The notes beneath the pieces were generated by a model. That model was not told where the DNA came from. It did not search any database and saw nothing but the letters and a program-made list of their open reading frames with translations. From NCBI RefSeq assembly GCF_003369795.1, contig NZ_CP026730.1:1798001-1862000 (forward strand): a stretch of DNA of 64,000 nt, read 5' to 3'. Source of the DNA: Streptomyces sp. CB09001 (lineage in GTDB: Bacteria > Actinomycetota > Actinomycetes > Streptomycetales > Streptomycetaceae). The position numbers and the translations under genes were made by a program. Below, piece by piece: positions 1 through 9,100 of this stretch; positions within the stretch are counted from its first letter, which is position 1; each line of letters begins with the position of its first letter.

Positions 1-588
1 CTCGGCGCGCTCGGCGAGGGCCTGGTCGCCGAGGCGGGCAAGAAGACCGGTGCCGCGTCCTGTGCCGACGCGGACCAGCCCGACCGCGGGCGCGCCGCCG
101 CCAACGCCGCCGCGTATCTCACCGACACGCTCGCCAAGGACGGCCACCTCGTCTCCGCCCTCGGCGGCTCCGCCGACCAGCCCGACTACGGCAACACCGC
201 CGACGCGGTCGTCGCCCTCGCCGCACAGGGCGGCGCGGACAAGGTGGCCGAGCCGCTGGCCTGGCTGAAGAAGAACGCCGCGAAGTGGGCCGGGGAGAGC
301 GGTCCGGCCGCCTACGCCCAGCTGATCTTCGCCGCCCACGCCACGGGCACCGACCCGCGTGAATTCGGCGGCACGGACCTGGTCGCGAAGCTGAACGCGA
401 CGGGACCCGCTCCGCAGGGCACGACGGCCAAGGACACCGCGACCGCGAACGACGACGAGAAGACGAAGGACGAGAAGAACGACGACGACTCCCCCTTCGG
501 CGTCTGGTGGTTCGTCGGCGTCTGCCTGCTCTTCGGCGTCGGCATCGGCTTCCTGCTCAGCAACCGCAACAAGAAGCAGCAGCCGTGA
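1..588 (+). CDS. C-terminal part of secreted, membrane-anchored alpha/alpha-toroid (prenyltransferase/squalene-oxidase repeat) protein
   Basis: The frame is open at position 1 and stops at TGA 586-588, so the last 195 residues are seen. The first ~110 residues are Ala/Gly-rich helical repeats of the prenyltransferase/squalene-oxidase toroid type. An Asp/Lys/Glu-rich linker of about 35 residues follows, then one C-terminal transmembrane helix and a basic RNKK tail, so the toroid should sit outside the membrane. Its stop overlaps the next start (GTGA), and the ECF importer genes follow in the same operon. Inference: an extracellular capture or helper protein for that importer. The fold is shared with animal cobalamin carriers, but the substrate is not visible here and the true N-terminus lies outside the window. 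Confidence 0.75.
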   Translation, partial: LGALGEGLVAEAGKKTGAASCADADQPDRGRAAANAAAYLTDTLAKDGHLVSALGGSADQPDYGNTADAVVALAAQGGADKVAEPLAWLKKNAAKWAGESGPAAYAQLIFAAHATGTDPREFGGTDLVAKLNATGPAPQGTTAKDTATANDDEKTKDEKNDDDSPFGVWWFVGVCLLFGVGIGFLLSNRNKKQQP

Positions 589-1244
589 CGCCCCGCCGCC
601 TCGTCCCTCTGCTCCTGGCCGCGTTCCTGCTGATCGGGACCGCGGGCCAGGCGCAGGCCGCCGGTTACCGCTACTGGTCCTTCTGGGACCGCGACGGCGC
701 GCAGTGGGTCTACGCCACCCAGGGGCCGTCCATGGCCCACCCCTCCGACGGAGACGTCCAGGGCTTCCGCTTCGCGGTGAGCGAGAACTCGGGCGACGCG
801 GCCCAGCCGCGCGGCACGGCGGACTTCGCGTCGATCTGCGCGAAGACCCCGGCCGAGGACGGCACCAAGCGGGTGGCACTGGTCCTCGACTTCGGCACGG
901 CCCCCGACGCCCCGTCCGGCGAGACCCCGCCCGCCCCGCGCACGGCCTGCGCCCAGGTCTCCCCCGACGCGACCACGGCCGACGCCCTGGCCGCCGTCGC
1001 AGACCCCCTCCGCTACAACACCAACGCCCTGCTGTGCGCGATAGCGGGCTACCCGAAGTCGGGCTGCGGCGAACAGGTGTCGCAGCGGGAGAACCGGACG
1101 ACCACGGCAGCCCCGGAGGCAACGGCTGACCAGGGAGACGAGAACGGCCCGTCGATCGGCCTTTACGCGGGCATAGCGGTGGTGGCAGCCCTGGCAGGCG
1201 CGGCAACCTGGCAAGCAAGGCGGCGCAGGAATGCAACCCGCTGA
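585..1244 (+). CDS. SCO2322-family secreted membrane-anchored protein
   Basis: 219 residues from a GTG at 585 that overlaps the previous stop (GTGA), which implies translational coupling; this start places a signal peptide (about residues 1-27, ending AQAA) at the N-terminus. The exported part has two Cys pairs and ends in one hydrophobic helix (about residues 189-208) plus an Arg-rich tail. That gives the same topology as the preceding gene: outside domain, single C-terminal anchor. I recognise it as the family named after S. coelicolor SCO2322, of unknown function. Lying between the toroid protein and EcfT, it probably assists uptake of the same substrate at the cell surface. Confidence 0.8.
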   Translation: MTPRRLVPLLLAAFLLIGTAGQAQAAGYRYWSFWDRDGAQWVYATQGPSMAHPSDGDVQGFRFAVSENSGDAAQPRGTADFASICAKTPAEDGTKRVALVLDFGTAPDAPSGETPPAPRTACAQVSPDATTADALAAVADPLRYNTNALLCAIAGYPKSGCGEQVSQRENRTTTAAPEATADQGDENGPSIGLYAGIAVVAALAGAATWQARRRRNATR

Positions 1245-2430
1245 GACTGCGGGCAATCGTGCCGCTGGGGCGGCACGGGTGGGCGCAGGCGGCACCCTGT
1301 CAGCGCCGGGAAGCGCCCGCACCCCCGCCCGCCACCAGCGCCGGGGCGCCCTGCACCCCGGCGCCTGGTGGCTCTGGGCGCTAACCCTCGGCACCGCCGC
1401 CACCCGCACCACCAACCCCCTCCTCCTCACCCTCCTCATCACCGTCTCCGCGTACGTCGTGGTCACCCGCCGCCCCCACGCCCCCTGGTCCCGCTCCTAC
1501 GGCGCCTTCGTCAAGCTCGCCCTCGCCGTCCTCCTCATCCGCCTCCTCTTCACCACCCTCCTCGGCTCCCCCATCCCCGGCACCCACACCCTCCTCACCC
1601 TCCCCGAAGTCCCCCTCCCCGACTGGGCGCAGGGCATCCGCCTCGGCGGCCGGGTCACCGCGGAGGGCCTCACCTTCGCGCTGTACGACGCGATGAAGCT
1701 GGCCACCCTGCTCATCTGCGTCGGCGCCGCGAACGCCCTCGCCAACCCCTCCCGCCTCCTCAAGTCCCTCCCCGGCGCCCTGTACGAGATGGGCGTCGCC
1801 GTCGTCGTGGCCCTCACCTTCGCGCCAAACCTCATCGCCGACGTCCAGCGCCTGCGCGCCGCCCGCCGCCTGCGCGGCCGCCCGGACCGCGGCATACGGG
1901 GCCTGCTCCAGGTGGGGCTCCCCGTCCTGGAGGGCGCCCTGGAGCGCTCCGTCGCCCTCGCCGCCGCGATGGACGCCCGCGGCTACGGCCGTACCGCACA
2001 CGTACCGGCCCCCGTCCGCCGTACCACCGCCGCCCTCACGCTCGGCGGCCTGCTCGGCGTCTGCGCGGGGACGTACGGGCTGCTGACCGCCGCGGGCGGC
2101 ACGTACGGCATCCCCGTACTCCTGGCCGGTGTCGCCGCCGCGGTCGCGGGCCTGTGGCTCGGCGGCCGTCGCACGGTCCGCACCCGGTACCGCCCCGACC
2201 GCTGGGACGCCCGCGCCTGGCTGGTCACCGCGTCCGGCGCGACGGTCGCCGCGCTGCTCTTCCTCGCCGCCGCCCGCGACCCGGCGGCGCTGCACCCGGG
2301 CGTGGTCCCGCTGGAGGCTCCGACCCTCCCCCTATGGCCGGCGGCGGCCGTACTCGTCGGCCTGCTCCCGGCGTTCATCACCCCCGCACCCGAGCCCACC
2401 GTGAAGACCGCCGTGAAGGAGCCGTCGTGA
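1231..2430 (+). CDS. ECF transporter transmembrane component (EcfT/CbiQ family)
   Basis: 399 residues. It is the membrane scaffold of an energy-coupling-factor importer, linking the substrate-binding S component to the ATPases. After a hydrophilic N-terminal segment of about 45 residues it has several membrane helices. The two Ala-Arg-Gly-type coupling motifs expected of CbiQ proteins are visible: AARRLRG near residue 210 and AMDARGYG near residue 250. The ATG at 1231 overlaps the preceding gene by 14 bp, and its TGA overlaps the ATPase start (GTGA). At 399 residues it is longer than a typical EcfT because of extra C-terminal membrane segments (about 265-390). Confidence 0.88.
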   Translation: MQPAETAGNRAAGAARVGAGGTLSAPGSARTPARHQRRGALHPGAWWLWALTLGTAATRTTNPLLLTLLITVSAYVVVTRRPHAPWSRSYGAFVKLALAVLLIRLLFTTLLGSPIPGTHTLLTLPEVPLPDWAQGIRLGGRVTAEGLTFALYDAMKLATLLICVGAANALANPSRLLKSLPGALYEMGVAVVVALTFAPNLIADVQRLRAARRLRGRPDRGIRGLLQVGLPVLEGALERSVALAAAMDARGYGRTAHVPAPVRRTTAALTLGGLLGVCAGTYGLLTAAGGTYGIPVLLAGVAAAVAGLWLGGRRTVRTRYRPDRWDARAWLVTASGATVAALLFLAAARDPAALHPGVVPLEAPTLPLWPAAAVLVGLLPAFITPAPEPTVKTAVKEPS

Positions 2431-4118
2431 TCCGCTTCGAGGACGTGTCGGTCACGTACGACGGCGCCACCGAACCCTCCGTCCGGGCCGTGGACTTCGA
2501 GGTCCCGGAGGGCGAACTGGTCCTGCTCGCCGGCCCCTCCGGCGTCGGCAAGTCCACCGTCCTCGGCGCGGTCGGCGGCCTGGTCCCGCACTTCACCGGC
2601 GGCACCCTGCGCGGCCGGGTCACCGTGGCCGGGCGGGACACCCGCACCCACAAGCCGCGCGAACTCGCCGACGTGGTGGGCACGGTCGGCCAGGACCCGC
2701 TCTCCCACTTCGTGACGGACACCGTCGAGGACGAACTGGCCTACGGCATGGAGTCGTTGGGACTGCCCCCCGACGTGATGCGCCGCCGCGTCGAAGAGAC
2801 CCTCGACCTGCTGGGCCTCTCCGACCTGCGCTCCCGCCCCATCGCGACCCTCTCCGGCGGCCAGCAGCAGCGGGTCGCCATCGGCTCGGTCCTCACCCCG
2901 CACCCGGAGGTCCTGGTCCTGGACGAGCCGACCTCCGCGCTGGACCCGGCCGCCGCCGAGGAGGTGCTGGCGGTCCTCCAGCGCCTGGTCCACGACCTCG
3001 GTACGACGGTCCTGATGGCCGAGCACCGTCTGGAGCGGGTGATCCAGTACGCCGACCAGGTCGTCCTGCTCCCGGCCCCCGGCGAGGCGCCCGTCATCGG
3101 CGCCCCGGCGGAGGTGATGGCGGCGTCCCCCGTGTATCCGCCGGTGGTGGGCCTGGGCAGGCTGGCGGGCTGGTCCCCGCTGCCGCTGACGATCCGGGAC
3201 GCCCGCCGCCGGGCCGCGCCCCTGCGCGAGCGCCTGGCCGACCGGGAGATCCCGGACCACACCGCGTCACCGTCCGCCACGCTTCCCGCGCCACCCGCCC
3301 CGCGCCCCGTCACCTCCCGTTGGCGCCGCCGCGGGAAGCACCCGGAGACTCCCCCGGCGCCCACCCCGTACGCCGCCGAGGTCCGCTCCCTCGCCGTGCG
3401 CCGCGACCGCGTCCAGGCGCTGCGCCACGTCGATCTGACGGTCTCCCCCGGCGAGACGGTCGCCCTGATGGGCCGCAACGGCGCCGGGAAGTCGACCCTG
3501 CTGTCGGCGCTCGTCGGCCTGGTCGAGCCGTCGGCCGGTTCGGTCCGGGCCGGGGACGCGGTACCGCACCGCACGGCCCCCCGCGACCTCGTACGCCGGG
3601 TCGGCCTGGTCCCGCAGGAGCCGCGCGACCTGCTGTACGCCGACACGGTCGCCGCCGAGTGCGCGGCCGCCGACCGGGACGCGGACGCGGCCCCCGGCAC
3701 CTGCCGCGCGCTGCTGTCGGAGCTGCTCCCCGGCATCACGGACGACACCCACCCCCGCGACCTCTCGGAGGGCCAGCGCCTCACCCTCGCCCTGTCCGTC
3801 GTCCTGACCGCCCGCCCTCCCCTCCTCCTCCTGGACGAGCCGACCCGCGGCCTGGACTACGCGGCGAAGGCCCGGCTGGCCGGCATCCTGCGCGGTCTGG
3901 CCGCCGAGGGCCACGCGATCGTGCTGGCCACACACGACGTGGAACTGGCCGCCGAGCTGGCCCACCGCGTCGTACTCCTCGCCGAGGGCGAGGTGATCGC
4001 CGACGGCCCGGCGGCGGACGTGGTGGTGGCCTCCCCGTCCTACGCCCCGCAGGTCGCGAAGGTACTGGCGCCGCGCAAGTGGCTGACGGTGGCCCAGGTA
4101 CGGGAGGCCCTGGCATGA
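2427..4118 (+). CDS. ECF transporter ATP-binding protein with two fused ATPase domains
   Basis: 563 residues starting at GTG 2427, which overlaps the EcfT stop. Two complete ABC ATPase domains are fused. The first has Walker A GPSGVGKST (36-44), signature LSGGQQQR (~142) and Walker B VLVLDEPT (~162). The second has Walker A GRNGAGKST (~349), the variant signature LSEGQ (~446) and Walker B LLLLDEPT (~468). A Pro-rich linker of about 40 residues joins them. The fusion replaces the separate EcfA1/EcfA2 pair and powers the importer. Its stop overlaps the S-component start (ATGA). The unusual signature of domain 2 fits the known asymmetry of ECF ATPases. Confidence 0.9.
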   Translation: MIRFEDVSVTYDGATEPSVRAVDFEVPEGELVLLAGPSGVGKSTVLGAVGGLVPHFTGGTLRGRVTVAGRDTRTHKPRELADVVGTVGQDPLSHFVTDTVEDELAYGMESLGLPPDVMRRRVEETLDLLGLSDLRSRPIATLSGGQQQRVAIGSVLTPHPEVLVLDEPTSALDPAAAEEVLAVLQRLVHDLGTTVLMAEHRLERVIQYADQVVLLPAPGEAPVIGAPAEVMAASPVYPPVVGLGRLAGWSPLPLTIRDARRRAAPLRERLADREIPDHTASPSATLPAPPAPRPVTSRWRRRGKHPETPPAPTPYAAEVRSLAVRRDRVQALRHVDLTVSPGETVALMGRNGAGKSTLLSALVGLVEPSAGSVRAGDAVPHRTAPRDLVRRVGLVPQEPRDLLYADTVAAECAAADRDADAAPGTCRALLSELLPGITDDTHPRDLSEGQRLTLALSVVLTARPPLLLLDEPTRGLDYAAKARLAGILRGLAAEGHAIVLATHDVELAAELAHRVVLLAEGEVIADGPAADVVVASPSYAPQVAKVLAPRKWLTVAQVREALA

Positions 4119-4966
4119 CCGGCCGCACCCCTCCCCAACGCCAGGCCCGCGCCGTGCGCCTCGGCCCCCGCTCGGTCGCCGCCCTCGTGCTGGTCAGCGC
4201 GGTGGGCGTGGCGGGCTTCGGCTGGCCCTTCCTGGCCCCGCCGGACGCGTCGCTGAACGCGCACACCCAGGACGCGCCGTGGCTGTTCGCGGGCCTGCTG
4301 GTCCTGCTGGTGGCGGTGGTGGCGGCGACGATCTCGGAATCGGGTCTCGGCCCCAAGGCGGTGGCCATGCTCGGCGTCCTGGCGGCGGCGGGCGCGGCAT
4401 TGCGCCCCATCGGCGCGGGGACGGCCGGCCTGGAGCCGATGTTCTTCCTCATGGTCCTCAGCGGCCGGGTCCTGGGCCCTGGCTTCGGCTTCGTCCTCGG
4501 CTCGGTCACGATGTTCGCGTCCGCGCTGCTCACGGGCGGGGTCGGTCCGTGGATGCCGTTCCAGATGCTGGCGATGGGCTGGTTCACGATGGGCGCGGGC
4601 CTGCTGCCGGGCCCCGACCGCCTGCGCGGCCGCGCGGAGCTCCTCATGCTGGCGGCCTACGGCTTCCTGGCGGCCTTCGCCTACGGCACGGTGATGAACC
4701 TGGCGGGCTGGACCTTCATGAACACCCTCGCCTCGAACATCGCCTTCGACCCGGACGCGTCGATCGCGGACAACCTGGCCCGCTTCCTCGCCTACTGCCT
4801 GGCGACGTCGCTGGGCTGGGACGGGGGCCGCGCCGCCATGACGGTCGTCCTGACCCTCGCCCTCGGCACCCCGGTCCTGAAGGCACTGCGCCGCGCGACC
4901 CGCAGGGCGGCCTTCGAGACACCGGTCACGTTCGAGAAGGGCGACGGGGTGAGCCGCCCCACGTGA
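4115..4966 (+). CDS. ECF transporter substrate-binding (S) component
   Basis: 283 residues, ATG at 4115 overlapping the ATPase stop. About six hydrophobic segments follow a basic N-terminus, with the small-residue-rich helices usual for S components. The motif SGRVLGPGFGF resembles the first periplasmic loop region of actinobacterial S components often labelled CbrT or cobalt/B12-type. The protein gives the complex its specificity. The ligand (cobalamin, cobalt or another vitamin) cannot be told from sequence alone. It is the last gene of the operon; a perfect hairpin begins at its stop codon. Confidence 0.85.
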   Translation: MTGRTPPQRQARAVRLGPRSVAALVLVSAVGVAGFGWPFLAPPDASLNAHTQDAPWLFAGLLVLLVAVVAATISESGLGPKAVAMLGVLAAAGAALRPIGAGTAGLEPMFFLMVLSGRVLGPGFGFVLGSVTMFASALLTGGVGPWMPFQMLAMGWFTMGAGLLPGPDRLRGRAELLMLAAYGFLAAFAYGTVMNLAGWTFMNTLASNIAFDPDASIADNLARFLAYCLATSLGWDGGRAAMTVVLTLALGTPVLKALRRATRRAAFETPVTFEKGDGVSRPT

Positions 4967-4989
4967 GCCGCTTCACCCACGAAGCGGCT
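4966..4989 (+). terminator. Hairpin terminator of the ECF operon
   Basis: Perfect 9-bp inverted repeat AGCCGCTTC / GAAGCGGCT with a 6-nt loop, starting on the last base of the stop codon. There is no long T run, as is common for high-G+C actinobacterial terminators. Confidence 0.75.
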
Positions 4990-5210
4990 TCGTAGGTGCG
5001 GGCGGCCCGGCGGACGGGCCGTACGGCCCGCGGCTGGGGCACCCCCTCCCGCATCTACGACCACGCTTAGCAAAGCGACGATTACGGACGACTGCCCCGC
5101 CTGCTTCTCTGAACCGGTCGCCAGGCGCCGAAGCCCTCCCGGGCAGCGGCGCCGACGCATGCCGGGCCGGTGTGCGCCGACGCCCCTGTCCCCGAAGAAA
5201 GGGCCCTCCG

Positions 5211-5624
5211 TTGACCGCCGCTTCCCTCCTCCGTTCCGTCGCCACCCCGAAGAAGGCCCTCGCGGGCGCCGCCGTGGCCGCGGCCACCTGCGGCTCGCTG
5301 ATCGCCGCCGGCCCCGCCCAGGCCGCGACGCCGGCCTCCTGGGCGCAGGCGACCGCGAAGAAGATGATCGGCGACTCGGCCGAGTTCCAGTGCTTCTCGA
5401 AGATCGTCGACCACGAGAGCGACTGGGACATCCACGCCAGCAACGCCTCCAGCGGCGCGTACAGCCTGGTCCAGGCCCTGCCGGGCTCGAAGATGGCCTC
5501 GGCGGGCGACGACTGGAAGACCAACGCGGCGACCCAGATCGAGTGGGGCCTGGACTACATGAAGTACCGCTACGGCAGCGCCTGCGACGCGTGGAGCTTC
5601 TGGCAGTCCAACGGCTGGTACTGA
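5211..5624 (+). CDS. Small secreted lytic transglycosylase (SLT/Rpf-like fold)
   Basis: 137 residues from TTG 5211, chosen because GAAAGGG lies just upstream and the signal peptide (1-39, cleavage after AQAA) then starts correctly; a longer frame begins at 5172. The mature protein is a minimal peptidoglycan-cleaving domain. The presumed catalytic Glu is E69 in HESDW, with Cys61 and a second Cys near residue 121 likely in a disulfide, and a Trp/Tyr-rich tail. It would act in the cell wall during growth or spore germination. It stands alone, with terminators on both sides. The 220-bp leader is long, but I could not recognise a riboswitch in it. Confidence 0.82.
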   Translation: MTAASLLRSVATPKKALAGAAVAAATCGSLIAAGPAQAATPASWAQATAKKMIGDSAEFQCFSKIVDHESDWDIHASNASSGAYSLVQALPGSKMASAGDDWKTNAATQIEWGLDYMKYRYGSACDAWSFWQSNGWY

Positions 5625-5645
5625 CCCGACCCGCTCTCTCACGCC

Positions 5646-5685
5646 GAAGGCGGCGACCCCCTGATCCCTGGGGGCCGCCGCCTTC
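5646..5685 (+). terminator. Strong hairpin terminator
   Basis: 16-bp arms (GAAGGCGGCG-a-CCCCC and its complement) with one mismatch and an 8-nt loop, 22 bp after the transglycosylase stop. It also lies beyond the 3' end of the CPCC gene coming from the other side, so it may act in both directions. Confidence 0.85.
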
Positions 5686-5776
5686 TGGTGTGCGGTTGTG
5701 TCTCCTGTCATGTGCCCGGCGTCAGGGGGCCAGGCCCAACACATTCAGACCGCGGCACCTTCACTCAAAGGCGTGC

Positions 5777-6199
5777 TCAACCCCCTTGGCGATTCTCGCC
5801 GGACCGGCAGGCGTCGCCCCTCGACCGCCTCCAAAACGTCGGCCGCCACCAATAGAGCACGCTCCGATCCTCGGGCCACGGTTCGTCCTGTACGGCCACT
5901 TCCTCAAAGCGGTCGACAGCAAGGTCGATTGGCCGGAAACCCTCGTCCACCGGCTCGTCCACCGCCGGCTCGCGAACTTTGTTCGTGAAGCGCTCTTCGC
6001 TTGCCCGGACCGTCATGTACGCCCGCTGGGAATCGACGAGGGAGAACTTGTTCGCTCCACCGGTAAGCAGCGGCCATCGAAGTTGCGTCACATCGTCTTC
6101 CCAGAAGCAGACGGGACAGACGAGAGACGATCCAGTCGGACCCTCGTGCACGAGGTGCCCGCAGCAGGGGCATGGCGATCGATCAGCGGACGAGATCAT
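5777..6199 (-). CDS. CPCC-family cysteine-rich protein, likely immunity protein of the Rhs toxin
   Basis: 140 residues. The N-terminus carries CPCC (10-13) and a second pair CPVC (28-31), a small zinc-ribbon-like knuckle typical of the Cys-rich CPCC family. The rest is acidic and Trp-rich, with a basic C-terminal tail. The ATG overlaps the stop of the Rhs gene (ATGA), the tight coupling expected of a toxin/immunity pair. It has no signal peptide, so it would act in the cytoplasm. That it neutralises the toxin tip is inference from position. Confidence 0.75.
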   Translation of the reverse strand: MISSADRSPCPCCGHLVHEGPTGSSLVCPVCFWEDDVTQLRWPLLTGGANKFSLVDSQRAYMTVRASEERFTNKVREPAVDEPVDEGFRPIDLAVDRFEEVAVQDEPWPEDRSVLYWWRPTFWRRSRGDACRSGENRQGG

Positions 6200-9100
6200 G
6201 GGATCAGAGCTCCGGGCTGATTATTGAAGTGGGCCATTGGGTTCTCCGGCCTGTAGTAGGTGACGATCCCCTTGTCGCTCGCAATCCCGAATTCACCCGA
6301 TCCCGGATCCAGGAAGTACCGCGTGTTCCCGTCCCGCTTGATCAGTACACCCGGCCTGCGACCGTCACATACGCACATCAGATCCTCTGCCGCATAACCA
6401 TATTCCGCCTGACTGTCGAATCCCATTTCTTCGCCGTGCCGCTCGAAGTGGTCATCCAGGTTCCTCTTGCTCGTCCACTTCTCCACCCCGCAACCGACAT
6501 TGTGCACGAGCACCGGCGCCTTGCCGGCCAGCACGTAGTAGGTGTGCAGATCGGCGACGCTGAGGTTGTACATGTCGGCCGAGCCGGGGCGGTTCCTGAC
6601 ATCGGTGACCGAGACGTGGGCGTCCGCGGCGGTGCTGAGCAGATGCCCCGCCTTCAGGTCGGCGGCTCGGACCCAGGCGTGGAGGGTGTCGTCCCAGAAG
6701 GGGTGGCGCGAGGTCGCCTGAATCGTCGACGTCTCACCGTCGGCGGTGCGCACGGTGACGTCGACGAGGTCGTTGTCGCGGTGCACGATGAGCGCCGTGA
6801 CCGTTCTCGAACCCTCGCGGTCACCGGTGCGGGGGTCGCCCGTGGCGACCTTGTCGCCCTCCTCGATCTCCCCGATGGGCTTGGTCTCTCCCGATTCCAG
6901 CAGCACCGGCGTGGCGGGGTCGAAGCTGCAGGCCTCTCTCAGCAGCAGAGCGACCGCGCTCTCCTCCGCTTCGGCGGCGACGGAGCGTGAAGCCCCCCGG
7001 GCCAACAGGGACTTGCCGGTGGATCCGAAGGCCATGGTGGCCACGGTGATGATGTCGGAGACGATCGCTTCACCACAGTCGCCTCGACCCGTCAGGCAGT
7101 GCCAGGTGGCTTTCACGCCCCACGGGTCGTTCGCGCTGCTGTGCGGGTCGCTCAGCACACCTGCGCGTGCCGCCGTGTCACAGAAGCCCTGTACCGTGGG
7201 TGTGGACGTCCTGTTCTCGCACTTGCGATCCGCCCACTTGGTCAGCATCTGGTTGTACGTGGCGGATTTGGGGTAGCCGCCGGCGAGCCCCATGGCTCGG
7301 AGTTCCTTCTCCGGAGGAATCCGGATGCCGTCGACGACCGGCTGCCCGTCAGGGGCGTACGTCGTCGCCGTGGTGTTGGTCCCGCCCGTGCCTCCCGTCC
7401 CGCTGTCGCTGTCCGGGACTTGGTGCTGGTCGGTGATACCGCCGTTTCCGCCGGGCCCGCACTCGTTCCAACCGCCCACGCAGTCGGCCAACCTGGTGCC
7501 GGTGGGGTCGGACAGGGTGGTGGGGTTGTTCGCGGCGTAGCTGTAGCCGTTGAGCGTCTGGGCCTTGCCGGCTTCGAGCAGGGGATCGACGCTGACGAAC
7601 TGACCGATGCTCGGGTCGTATTCACGGGCGTCGACGTGGGTGAGGCCGGTGTTGGTGTCCCGGGTCTTGCCGAGGAAGCCCTTGTCGTTGGGCCAGGGCC
7701 CGTACTGCGTCGTTCCCCGGTCCTCGCCGAAGGGTGTGGTGTAGCGCTTGCTGAGCCGCTGGTCGGCTCGGTCGACACTCAGGTTCGAAGTGCCGTGGTG
7801 GTCGCTGACGAGGAAGGTGACCTTGTCCGTGCCGGTCTGGTTGGAGCGCATGGCCACGGTGAGGTCGACGGCCGCATAGTTGCGCTGTGCCCAGGTGGTG
7901 CCGTTGGCGCGGAGGTGCAGTTCCGTCGCGCCGGCGTAAAGGACGCGTTCTCCGTCCTCGGTGGCGCGGATGAGAAGGGTACCGTCGGCACCGTAGACGT
8001 AGTCGGTGGACTGGTCGTCCTCGGTGAGGCGGGTGAGCCTGCCCTCCTCGGACCAGGTCAGGTTCTGCCGTGCGTCCACGGCGACGCCCGGACGTCCGGT
8101 GGTGTTGCCGAGGCTGTCGTAGGTGTAGATGCGCTCGGGCGCGGCGCAGTCGGTCTTGGTGGTGGTGCCGGACAGCGTGTGGGGCTGATCCGTGTTGGTG
8201 TAACAGTAGATGGTCTTGCTCGCCGTGCCGTCGGTGTGCCCCGTCTCCGTGGTGCGCTGACCGGCGGTGTTGTAGGTGTAGCTGGTCCAGTACGGGGCCG
8301 GTCCCGACTGCGAGCCGGCGCCGGGGACGTCGGCACACTTCTGGGAGGCGGGGGTCCAGGCCTCGGTCAGACGCCGGTGGGCGTCGTAGGTGAAGCACTG
8401 GGTCTCGGCGCTGCTGGTGCCACCGAGGGTGGTGGGGTCGGCGATGGACGTGACGTTGCCGGCCTGGTCGTAGCCGTAGTGCAGGTCCTGCAGCTGGTAG
8501 GGATGGGTCTCGTCCTGGGTGTAACTGCGGGTCAGACGCCCCGTACCCGCCTCAAAGGTGTTGGCCACGTAGACACTGTCCTCGCCGGTGCCCAGCGTCA
8601 GCATCTGCGGTTCGGCCAGGGCCGAGTAGTCGACATCGGTCAGGTAGGTACCGATGTCGGTGAGGTTGCCCAGGGGGTTGTAGTTGTAGCCGATGGTTTC
8701 GGCGGCCAGGCCGCCGAGCGCGGGGTCCTTGGTCTGCTTCAGCGTGCCGTCGGTGTTGAAGTGGGACTCGAACGCCAGCGTCGCGGGCTGGCCGGCCTCG
8801 ACGAACGGGTCGCTGTCCGGCAACCGCAGTTCGGTACCGGTGGGGCGGCCCATGGTGTCGTACGCCGTTACCGCCTGGGTGTAGGCGGCGCCGGCCTTGC
8901 CGCCGAGGTAGCGGGTGGAGTCGGTGGGCAGGCCCTTGAGGAGGGTGTCGTAGGTGTAGCCGGTGAGCTGATTGCCGTCCGTCTTCGAGCCCGCCCAGGT
9001 ACCGGTGGGACGACCCAGTTCGTCGTAGGCGTTCAGGACCGACTTCCCTCGGGAGTCGATGACCTTGACGATCTGGTCGAGTGCGTTGTACTCGGTGGTC

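Noticed and set aside
4990..5210. Possible ydaO (c-di-AMP) riboswitch before the transglycosylase
   Set aside because: Streptomyces Rpf-type genes often carry one, and the leader is long, but I could not find the conserved core pieces in order.
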